The notes beneath the pieces were generated by a model, which was not told the origin of the DNA, did no database searches, and was given only the letters and a program-made list of their open reading frames with translations. Shown one piece after another: positions 1 to 5,333 of a stretch of 6,112 bases of DNA. Location of the stretch: contig JAEUQL010000221.1 of assembly GCA_016789295.1 (NCBI GenBank), positions 284-6,395 on the forward strand, in the 5' to 3' direction. The stretch's first letter is position 1; each line of letters starts with the position of its first letter. The DNA comes from Blastocatellia bacterium (lineage in GTDB: Bacteria > Acidobacteriota > Blastocatellia > Chloracidobacteriales > JADJPF01). The translations under genes were made by a program, and so were the position numbers.

Positions 1-109
1 ATAGTCATTTTGTAGTACTCCGTGATAGTAGGATCTTTCGAAAATTTTAACAGAACAACTCTAGTCTTTAAGCAAAAAGAATTTGGTTTTTCAATCGAGC
101 AAAGGCGTA

Positions 110-115
110 TATAAT
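110..115 (+). promoter_or_regulatory. -10 box of a promoter for the first gene
   Basis: A perfect TATAAT lies about 43 bp upstream of the start codon at 158. No good -35 box sits at the usual spacing (TTTTTC at 87-92 would give 17 bp), so an activator or a different upstream contact may be used. Transcription would start near 122. The short leader would contain a small inverted repeat, TACTA-N4-TAGTA (127-140), just before the ribosome binding site. Confidence 0.45.
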
Positions 116-157
116 CTTTTGCTTCATACTACCGATAGTAAAAACTAGGAAAGATAT

Positions 158-526
158 ATGAAACAAGAAGTCTTAAATCAAGTGCAGCTTGAGTTGATCC
201 AGGCACTTGCCAAAGCAACCCTTGATGGAAAGATTAACTGGTTAAGAACAGATCCAAAAGAGGTTGCTTGGAAACAAGATACTATAGAGCAGTTTTATAC
301 AATGCTTTCTGACGAAGGAATATTTGCCACCTTCACCAGACTGAGAGATAACTCTATGGAACTACTAGTTCAAGTACAAGAGACTGGCTTTTATCGAGAA
401 TACGAATTGACAAAAGCCGATGGAGCCTCGATTGTAGAGGCACTTTCAGAGCTTTACAGAGCACTGCCAAGCGTTTTTAGGATGATTCAAGATTTTCAAA
501 TGATAGTAGACAGGCTGCAAAACTAG
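158..526 (+). CDS. Hypothetical protein, 122 aa
   Basis: I do not recognise this protein and assign no function. The start is supported by AGGA at 147-150, 7 nt before the ATG, and by a TATAAT box upstream. There is no signal peptide or membrane segment, so it should be cytosolic. It begins with a helix (residues 1-20) running into ALAKATLDGKINW, a pattern that I recall near the N-terminus of many small uncharacterised bacterial proteins. A probable beta region follows (about 52-85, including MELLVQVQETGFYREYEL), then a C-terminal helix (about 86-120). The length suggests a compact single domain. The next gene lies 160 bp downstream behind its own promoter, so the two need not be co-transcribed. 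They have the same length, but I see no sequence similarity between them. Confidence 0.75.
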   Translation: MKQEVLNQVQLELIQALAKATLDGKINWLRTDPKEVAWKQDTIEQFYTMLSDEGIFATFTRLRDNSMELLVQVQETGFYREYELTKADGASIVEALSELYRALPSVFRMIQDFQMIVDRLQN

Positions 527-555
527 ACTTAAGAGCATTTTCTGCTTCTGCTCGA

Positions 556-583
556 TTGACAAAATGTAGCAAAGCGGGATAAT
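556..583 (+). promoter_or_regulatory. Sigma-70-type promoter of the SpeD-like gene
   Basis: A perfect -35 box TTGACA (556-561) is followed after 16 bp by GATAAT (578-583), five of six matches to the -10 consensus. Transcription would start near 590, giving a leader of about 97 nt before the ATG at 687. This is among the best promoter matches in the window and argues that the downstream gene is expressed independently. A weak hairpin, GAGCA/TGCTC (533-553), lies just before the -35 box. Confidence 0.6.
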
Positions 584-604
584 CGGATCATTCAAGTAAT
601 AAGC

Positions 605-667
605 TTGGTGTCTTCAAAAACTGATACAGCAGAAGTTAAGAGTTAAGACCAACTCTTGCTCTTAACT
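605..667 (+). promoter_or_regulatory. Leader with mutually exclusive hairpins
   Basis: Within the predicted leader, AGTTAAGAG (634-642) can pair with CTCTTAACT (659-667), a 9-bp stem with a 16-nt loop. AAGAGTT (638-644) can instead pair with AACTCTT (651-657), a 7-bp stem with a 6-nt loop. A second copy, AGTTAAGA (641-648), also matches TCTTAACT (660-667). A bulged pairing of TTGG/TCTT (605-614) with AAGACCAA (645-652) is possible too. These share bases and cannot all form together. There is no U-tract after them, so simple intrinsic termination is unlikely. A translational or attenuation switch is an inference. Confidence 0.35.
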
Positions 668-686
668 AGCAGCAGCAAGGTCAACC

Positions 687-1055
687 ATGGAGAGATTGAA
701 GTTGCACAGCCAACACCTACTTGCCGACCTGTTTGAAATAGAGCCAGAAAAGCTTAAGGACGTTGATGCATTTCTCACCACTCTTAAGGAGAGTGCCAAA
801 ATGGTCGGCTTTTCTATCCTATCAGAAGCTGCTATTTTCCACTCTGAAAATAGCTACTCTTCTACCATCTTTCTCAAACTCAACGATTCTGTAGCGCGTC
901 TCTCATTCCATTCCTATCCTGATACCGGCTTCTTAGCATTCGATCTATTCTGTAGCGCAGATGCAGATACCGACAAGTTCTACTCATTAATTACAGATCG
1001 GCTCCTTCCAGCTATAGTTCGCAAAACTACTATTACTCGCGGTATCCAAAACTGA
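687..1055 (+). CDS. SpeD-like (AdoMet decarboxylase fold) protein lacking its catalytic Ser and Cys
   Basis: The whole 122-aa protein can be aligned by eye with prokaryotic S-adenosylmethionine decarboxylase, which has a similar length. Matches include the N-terminal QHLLADLF (family G-H-x-L-x-D), EKLKDVDAF, FHSYPDTGFLAFDLF (family IHTWPExGYAAVDVF) and the C-terminal ITRG. Real SpeD cleaves itself at a serine to make the pyruvoyl cofactor and produces decarboxylated AdoMet for spermidine synthesis. Here, counting without gaps from the retained His75 (His68 in the Thermotoga enzyme), the serine position is Ala70, the following His is Arg71, and the catalytic Cys83 position is Ser90, with a Cys one residue earlier. 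Self-processing and classical decarboxylation therefore look impossible. It may be a non-catalytic paralogue or a binding protein. AAGG at 677-680 gives a good ribosome site 6 nt from the ATG. No other polyamine gene is nearby. Confidence 0.65.
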   Translation: MERLKLHSQHLLADLFEIEPEKLKDVDAFLTTLKESAKMVGFSILSEAAIFHSENSYSSTIFLKLNDSVARLSFHSYPDTGFLAFDLFCSADADTDKFYSLITDRLLPAIVRKTTITRGIQN

Positions 1056-1119
1056 CTTTCACTACTTAACCTTTTTAGACTGTTTACCTGTAGATAGACA
1101 ATATACACAAGAGACGATA

Positions 1120-1293
1120 AAGTGTTTCTGCCTGTAAAAGAATTGTAATGTGCGAAACCAACCACATTATAGGTGCAAACAATGTGGATTTAATTTCATC
1201 GATGGTTACAGTTGTGTCAAAGAAGCGGTAGAAGTGGAGAAAGCTCTGGCAGTTTCCCCATGGATTATTATATTTTGGGGTACTGCCCACTAA
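1120..1293 (+). pseudogene. IS1-type transposase remnant (zinc-ribbon N-terminal end)
   Basis: Reading from 1120, the plus strand encodes KCFCL, a stop (1135-1137), KNCNVRN, then HYRCKQCGFNFIDGY, followed by KEAVEVEKALAV and a stop at 1291. The YRCKQCGFNF segment is the second CxxC half of the zinc ribbon of IS1-family InsA-type transposases, and KxxxxxxKALAV matches the start of the helical DNA-binding part that follows. The first CxxC half is degenerate and broken by the internal stop. The helix-turn-helix and the DDE catalytic part are missing, and I see no terminal inverted repeats, so the element is dead. It records an old insertion between the SpeD-like gene and the protease gene. Confidence 0.5.
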
Positions 1294-1502
1294 GCTTAAA
1301 AGCCTAATATCAATTGATCGTATTTTCGTGTTTGATTAAGCAGCACTACAGGATCAGAAGTTAAACAGCCTTCTCCTGCTTTAAAAAGTACCTCAGTTGT
1401 GTAGAGCCTGGCCAGATTAAATTTAGAAGTAATTGCGGCTGTTGCCTCATGTAACACTCTTAAAATGCGTACTTGATCTAGTTTCACTCCATAAATGAGG
1501 AT
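1294..1502. other. Gap with no supported gene
   Basis: This stretch between the transposase remnant and the protease gene contains stops in all plus frames. The minus strand has one open stretch from GTG at 1487 down to 1296 (63 codons, starting MKLDQVRILRVLHEA). It has no ribosome binding site, only a GTG start, and no recognisable family, so I do not call it a gene. It may be decayed sequence left by the neighbouring insertion, or a chance opening. I see no convincing promoter for the protease gene here. Confidence 0.4.
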
Positions 1503-2162
1503 ATGTGGTTGACTTGTCTCTATGATTCCTGGGAAAGCTGGAATGAGGAGTTTTTTGATGGGGTGCTGGTTGTTCCCTCGATATTTTTAGCCGAACCAAA
1601 GACCCCTCCCGCTTTAGCAGACTGTACCTCAGTATCGGTTCTCGGCTCTCGCTCTCAGATTAGAATCCGGCCAGCTCTGCTGATTGGAAACCATAAGTGC
1701 ATCAATCCAGATACGCCTATGGAAGGGCGCATTTTATTTTTGGCCGATATCCTTTTGCACGAAATGATCCACCAATGGCAAGAAGAGGTCTTGGGCAATG
1801 ATGAGGGAAGTTATAAAGGTCATGGGCCAAAGTTTGTGGGTAAGTGCAACGCTATTGGTGCTCTACTGGGACTGGCCGAAGTGCGAGTAGCAAAAGCTCG
1901 TGGTAAAAATAAAGATATGCCTTCGTGCGCTCATTGGCCGCATAAAGTCCGGCCAACCAATTATTACATGGGCGCATATGTACCAGAGATAGAAGAGGTG
2001 AAAAAAGAAAAAGAGGGTGAAAACGGCGGCGATGATGACAATGAAGAAATAGATGAAGGGATTGATGTGGTGGATGATTTGGTAGAGCGGTTTTCCCGGC
2101 TGCCCGATGATAGCCGGTTGCAGTTTTTGAATAAAATCAAGGCGCTGATGAAAAAGAGATGA
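1503..2162 (+). CDS. SprT-like zinc metalloprotease-domain protein
   Basis: A 219-aa protein with a SprT/Spartan-type metallopeptidase domain. The opening pattern LYDSWESWNEEFFDGVLVVPSI (residues 6-27) is the usual SprT start. The zinc site is HEMIH (86-90), with Glu87 as the general base and His107 in GHGPKF as the probable third ligand, followed by KCNAIG. A very acidic linker (about 160-190) leads to a basic amphipathic C-terminal helix ending in KIKALMKKR. In eukaryotes Spartan cleaves DNA-protein crosslinks. Bacterial members are mostly uncharacterised and common on phages and plasmids, so proteolysis is inferred. An in-frame stop at 1479-1481 limits the N-terminus. GAGG (1497-1500) is only 2 nt from the ATG, unusually close, but 8 nt from an in-frame TTG at codon 3 (1509), which may be the true start. 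The gene converges with the toxin operon. Confidence 0.8.
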   Translation: MWLTCLYDSWESWNEEFFDGVLVVPSIFLAEPKTPPALADCTSVSVLGSRSQIRIRPALLIGNHKCINPDTPMEGRILFLADILLHEMIHQWQEEVLGNDEGSYKGHGPKFVGKCNAIGALLGLAEVRVAKARGKNKDMPSCAHWPHKVRPTNYYMGAYVPEIEEVKKEKEGENGGDDDNEEIDEGIDVVDDLVERFSRLPDDSRLQFLNKIKALMKKR

Positions 2163-2207
2163 TCCTCTGATGCTGCCGGGCTTCTTTTTCTTTCACATCT
2201 AAGATGC

Positions 2208-2227
2208 TTTTAAGGTTTTCCTTAAAA
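2208..2227. terminator. Stem-loop between convergent genes
   Basis: TTTTAAGG and CCTTAAAA form a perfect 8-bp stem around a TTTT loop, midway between the protease stop (2162) and the toxin stop (2268). The position suits a shared bidirectional terminator, but the stem is AT-rich and no clear U-tract follows on either strand, so its efficiency is doubtful. Confidence 0.35.
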
Positions 2228-2267
2228 CCGTATTTGTAAATAATCGTAAATGTAACGGCTGAACTTC

Positions 2268-2708
2268 CTATATCGCCCAGTTCTCCACCGGCACAAATCC
2301 AGCCGGGAGGTTGTTAAAGTCGGCGTCATTGGTGACAAGGGTACACCCGTATTGTTTGGCAACGCATGCAATCATCAGGTCAAAATCTTCCATATTGCCG
2401 CCTGTTTTTTTGATCTGCCATTTAACCTGGCCGTGCAATTCCCAACAATCCGTTGTGACCGCCAGATAGGGTACAACCGCTCTAAAAGTAGCAATGCGGT
2501 GATAGATATTTGCTGTATGAGGGGATTTTTCTGCGCCGAGAAATAACTCGCTCAGGCTTACTTCACACATATATACCTTGTCTGTCGTTGCGCTAACGCT
2601 TTGATACTTTGCCAAGGTGCTTGTTTCGTGTGGTTTGCGGTAAGCAGGGTTTTTTCTTGAGGCATTCATTATATACGAACAATGGTTCGTATCGAGAAGA
2701 TATAGCAT
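2268..2708 (-). CDS. PIN-domain RNase toxin (VapC-like)
   Basis: A 146-aa PIN-domain protein, slightly longer than typical VapC. The four acidic positions of the metal-dependent RNase site are visible: Asp6 in LLDTN, Glu54 in VSLSELFLG, Asp110 in EDFDLMIACVA and Asp128 in TNDADF. The protein is expected to be a cytosolic endoribonuclease that slows translation by cutting RNA when its antitoxin is lost. The precise target cannot be read from sequence. Residues 18-45 form an insertion between the first strand and the second acidic motif. The start lies 6 bp after the antitoxin stop and has only a weak ribosome site, so translation is probably coupled to the antitoxin, which helps keep the antitoxin in excess. 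All catalytic residues are intact, so it should be active. Confidence 0.87.
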   Translation of the reverse strand: MLYLLDTNHCSYIMNASRKNPAYRKPHETSTLAKYQSVSATTDKVYMCEVSLSELFLGAEKSPHTANIYHRIATFRAVVPYLAVTTDCWELHGQVKWQIKKTGGNMEDFDLMIACVAKQYGCTLVTNDADFNNLPAGFVPVENWAI

Positions 2709-2714
2709 AGGGTT

Positions 2715-3038
2715 CTACTCATCAAAGGAAATGGTCAACTCTTTACTGGTGCGGGATCTTTTAATGAAATCAAGATCAATGTCTTCGCTGTCATCCGTCG
2801 CGTTCTCCTGCATCGACTCTAGCAATCTCATTCTTTCCTCATAGGGCAAAACCGGGGGTAACGCTCCCCGTTCTATTGTGGCGTCTGGTAGATCCACAAT
2901 CTTCTTCTTTTTGAAGACGATCTCATCCTCACTCAGACGGCAGACTTCCAAATACTCCCCTGCTTTCAGGTGCATTTCGTCAAAGATAGCTTTGGGGATA
3001 TGAACTTGCCGACGCTCCCCTATTTTGGCAATTAGCAT
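2715..3038 (-). CDS. AbrB/MazE-type antitoxin of the PIN toxin
   Basis: The first 45 residues (MLIAKIGERRQVHIPKAIF, then KAGEYLEV and EDEIVFKKKK) form a SpoVT-AbrB swapped-hairpin DNA-binding domain. The remaining 60 or so residues, with an acidic DDSEDIDLD stretch, should be the flexible part that wraps and blocks the toxin. The frame is open to an ATG at 3071, but I chose the ATG at 3038 because a strong Shine-Dalgarno GGGAGGA lies just before it and because AbrB domains begin at this point. The protein is then 107 aa. It sits directly upstream of the PIN gene in the usual antitoxin-first order. It probably represses its own promoter through the palindrome at 3097-3115. Confidence 0.82.
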   Translation of the reverse strand: MLIAKIGERRQVHIPKAIFDEMHLKAGEYLEVCRLSEDEIVFKKKKIVDLPDATIERGALPPVLPYEERMRLLESMQENATDDSEDIDLDFIKRSRTSKELTISFDE

Positions 3039-3096
3039 AGTTTCCTCCCGATCAGGTTTATTGAAAGTCATATATTCAGGTTAGCAGATAAACATG

Positions 3097-3115
3097 TCTA
3101 CAGTTTTATTGTAGA
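3097..3115. promoter_or_regulatory. Inverted repeat over the -10 box, candidate operator
   Basis: TCTACA-N7-TGTAGA is a perfect 6-bp inverted repeat. Allowing one bulged base it extends to 9 bp per arm (ATG on the left, TCAT on the right). It covers the predicted -10 box of the antitoxin operon, the expected place for an AbrB-type antitoxin to bind and shut off its own transcription. Binding is inferred. Confidence 0.45.
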
Positions 3116-3135
3116 TCATAGACAACCAAAATCAA
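3108..3135 (-). promoter_or_regulatory. Promoter of the toxin-antitoxin operon
   Basis: On the minus strand, TTGATT (3130-3135) and TACAAT (3108-3113, five of six matches) are separated by 16 bp. Transcription would start near 3101, leaving a leader of about 60 nt before the antitoxin ATG at 3038. Confidence 0.5.
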
Positions 3136-3154
3136 GAGGGTTAGGTAAAGTGTT

Positions 3155-3190
3155 CTGTCTTGATAGCCAAATCATACTTGAATAAGACAG
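3155..3190. repeat. Long-loop inverted repeat CTGTCTT/AAGACAG
   Basis: CTGTCTT (3155-3161) and AAGACAG (3184-3190) are perfect 7-bp inverted copies 22 bp apart, upstream of the antitoxin promoter. A second pair, ATAGGTT (3244-3250) and AACCTAT (3287-3293), lies further on. The gap from 3136 to 3328 shows no gene. These pairs could be chance or protein-binding sites. Confidence 0.25.
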
Positions 3191-3328
3191 GGATTATCTA
3201 TTTCGACTGTAAAAACTCACCGGTCTTTTCAAGATGATTTCAGATAGGTTAAATCAAAAGCAAACCCGAAGTTTCTATTAACTGTGAACCTATTGTTTTC
3301 TAGAAATTACTAGATTTGAGCGATCTCA

Positions 3329-5143
3329 CTAATCAGAAAAATAAGAGTCATCCATATCTACATTTGGAGTTAGATCTTCCCAAACAAAATACATTAAATA
3401 GCCAGCACCTGGCTCTAAATTCGGTTCAATCTCTTTTTTATTAATTTCTGTTTGTTTCTTTTCCATAGAACGTTTAATTTCATTAATTTTATTACACTGA
3501 TCCAAAGATAAATAAAAGCTGTTATTGCTCAACCACCCCATTATTTTGTTATAATCTGCAATATTGGGTCGTTCCTCATTACTAATAGATTCAAGCATTT
3601 CTATGATTTTTTGTAGTTTTTTGCGAGAAATCTGAGGCTGTAAATTAGGTAGCAAGTCAATAATACCATCCTCTGAAATAACAATAATTAAAGTTTGGTA
3701 TTTTTTATGGATTTCTCTCTGAGTTTCGATATATCTAATTGCGGAATTATACCTAGACCCTCTAGCAGAACTTCCTTTGTCAGAGGCCAACCCGTCTAGG
3801 ATTACACCTATAGCGTGACAATTACCTGAAGGGTCAAGTAACACTGCTCCATCAATTGAAGTAATAAACTCCATTAGTTCATTTGAGAGAGTAGAGATTT
3901 TAAGCTCAATACTTTGTTCTTTGAGGCGCTTTGCTTCCTGACTAGCAATCTCCGAAATGACTAACATAGTGCCGTGTCGCTGCTTTGTTGCATTAACAGC
4001 TAACTCTAGTAAATATTGGGGATTCTGTGGAATATCTTTGAAAATCCTTCTAAAAAGATCATAAAATTTTTCTTCATTGATTACGGTGCGAGGGAAAGAA
4101 GGAATGGTATTACTTACATTCATCAAAATATTATTATTATGTAAGAATGCCCATTCTGATTGCTTTTTAAAATTTATCTGGAAAACTCCTTCTTCTTGCG
4201 GGTCATAGCTATCTAATAAAACTCCTAGTCCATAAATTTTATCTCCGTCACTAATTAAAGATAGATCCCCCTTAGAAGTTTCCAAAAGCTTCCTTGTTAC
4301 TGTTTCATCACTAATTTCAAAAGGTTCAGAAAAAGGTAGCTTTATATCAATGCTCTTATGCCCTTTTATTGCTACTAATATTTTCCCCTGGCATTCTTGG
4401 CCTTCATATTTCATGGAAGCTAATTTATTACAATTGCGATACAAGTAACTATTAACTGCTCTTCCAGCAATTACAGCAATATCCATCAACCTACTACCAG
4501 CATCATATAAAACACGGTCTATGTAATCAATATTGTATACTTCACTCTCTCTCCTTAAGCCAAATCCTTCTGATCTGCAAATACTACTTAATGCATGAGC
4601 CAACGAAGTGGATCTATGAAACAATCTAGTTTGATAAGGGTCTACACTACTGTCTTTTGATAATAGATATCGGCTTAAAAGTGTTTGTCGATCAAATTGA
4701 AATATAAAAAAAACCCAATAATCATTTATAAAGGCTGGGAATAAACAATACGAGTATTTCTGTTTGCTAATATCATCAGATCTGATTATTTGCTCAACAG
4801 CTTTAGCTAAGGATCTGGCTTTAATTGCATCGTTGAGATTTTTCTGTGCGCTTTCAACAGAACACCAGATATTTTTTTCAGGATCTTGTTGTATGTATTT
4901 GGCAGTTAATTCCCATATGTTAAGAAACGGGTCTACAGTATATCCACAACCGTCCGGATATAAATAGATAGAGTTCAACTTCTTGATACAGTCCTCATTA
5001 TGCTCACTCTCATCTGATAAGATTCCTAGTAAAAAAACCGTGGGGACTAAATTTCTATCTAGCCTGCCAAAGGCTTCTCTAGCTATATTTTTAATGTCCT
5101 TTAATACCTTTTCTTGCTTATCCCAAATTACAAAGTCTGCCAT
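3329..5143 (-). CDS. Sensor-like region fused to a DisA-type diadenylate cyclase (DAC) domain
   Basis: This 604-aa soluble protein carries a DAC (DisA_N) domain at about residues 383-505. HGTMLVI (390-396) matches the RRGALIVI strand of DisA, DGAVLLDPSGNCHAIGVIL (431-449) holds the catalytic DGA motif, GSRYNSAIRYI (462-472) replaces the GTRHRAA motif, and TLIIVISEDGIIDLL (484-498) matches the core strand after it. DAC enzymes join two ATP into cyclic di-AMP, and the Asp of DGA binds metal. The HR of RHR is YN here, so activity or product may differ. Residues 1-380 are unrecognised, have no membrane helix, and resemble in layout the sensor regions fused to DAC domains in predicted conflict systems. 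The DNA-binding tail of housekeeping DisA is absent; residues 506-604 are helical and end acidic. The start is fixed by GAGGAG (5150-5155). The gene is AT-rich and divergent from a CD-NTase gene. Confidence 0.8.
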   Translation of the reverse strand: MADFVIWDKQEKVLKDIKNIAREAFGRLDRNLVPTVFLLGILSDESEHNEDCIKKLNSIYLYPDGCGYTVDPFLNIWELTAKYIQQDPEKNIWCSVESAQKNLNDAIKARSLAKAVEQIIRSDDISKQKYSYCLFPAFINDYWVFFIFQFDRQTLLSRYLLSKDSSVDPYQTRLFHRSTSLAHALSSICRSEGFGLRRESEVYNIDYIDRVLYDAGSRLMDIAVIAGRAVNSYLYRNCNKLASMKYEGQECQGKILVAIKGHKSIDIKLPFSEPFEISDETVTRKLLETSKGDLSLISDGDKIYGLGVLLDSYDPQEEGVFQINFKKQSEWAFLHNNNILMNVSNTIPSFPRTVINEEKFYDLFRRIFKDIPQNPQYLLELAVNATKQRHGTMLVISEIASQEAKRLKEQSIELKISTLSNELMEFITSIDGAVLLDPSGNCHAIGVILDGLASDKGSSARGSRYNSAIRYIETQREIHKKYQTLIIVISEDGIIDLLPNLQPQISRKKLQKIIEMLESISNEERPNIADYNKIMGWLSNNSFYLSLDQCNKINEIKRSMEKKQTEINKKEIEPNLEPGAGYLMYFVWEDLTPNVDMDDSYFSD

Positions 5144-5166
5144 TCATTGCTCCTCTTATATATGTG

Positions 5167-5195
5167 ATTTTAACAAATAATGAATATAAGTTTAA
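5167..5195 (-). promoter_or_regulatory. Possible promoter of the DAC gene
   Basis: On the minus strand TAAAAT (5167-5172, five of six) lies 17 bp after a weak TTAAAC (5190-5195). It would give a leader of under 20 nt including the GAGGAG site. The surrounding 190 bp between the divergent genes is very AT-rich, so other -10-like boxes exist, such as TTGGCT-N16-TATTTT further upstream. Confidence 0.3.
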
Positions 5196-5278
5196 AATAT
5201 TCTCATATTCGTTTGAGCCAAGGCAATTAGCCTATAACACAACAATTTCTATTAGCATTCATGAGGTGGATTATATAT

Positions 5279-5306
5279 TTGAAACAAAATGACTTTTGGC
5301 TAAAAT
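5279..5306 (+). promoter_or_regulatory. Sigma-70-type promoter of the CD-NTase gene
   Basis: TTGAAA (5279-5284) and TAAAAT (5301-5306), each five of six matches to consensus, are 16 bp apart. Transcription would start near 5313, about 20 nt before the start codon. This suggests steady expression of the nucleotidyltransferase, in line with CBASS enzymes that are present before infection and activated after it. Confidence 0.55.
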
Positions 5307-5333
5307 GGAATAAGTATTTTCGACAAAGGACAT

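Noticed and set aside
980..1290. Two overlapping minus-strand open frames of 61 and 68 codons
   Set aside because: They lie antisense to the end of the SpeD-like gene and to the transposase remnant, whose plus-strand reading makes protein sense; no ribosome sites.
1296..1487. 63-codon minus-strand open frame starting MKLDQVRILRVLHEA
   Set aside because: It has a GTG start without a Shine-Dalgarno, no recognisable family and no promoter. The same frame stays open further upstream antisense to the protease gene, as expected by chance.
2352..2546. 64-codon plus-strand open frame
   Set aside because: Antisense to the PIN toxin, whose catalytic residues fix the minus strand as coding.
3039..3071. 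Longer antitoxin N-terminus starting at ATG 3071
   Set aside because: No ribosome site there, while GGGAGGA directly precedes the ATG at 3038, where the AbrB domain begins.
3299..3314. TCTAG-N6-CTAGA hairpin just after the DAC stop as a terminator
   Set aside because: Only five AT-rich base pairs and no U-tract, so not supportable as an intrinsic terminator.
4764..5180. Two plus-strand open frames of 65-67 codons
   Set aside because: Antisense to the N-terminal part of the DAC gene; no recognisable domain.
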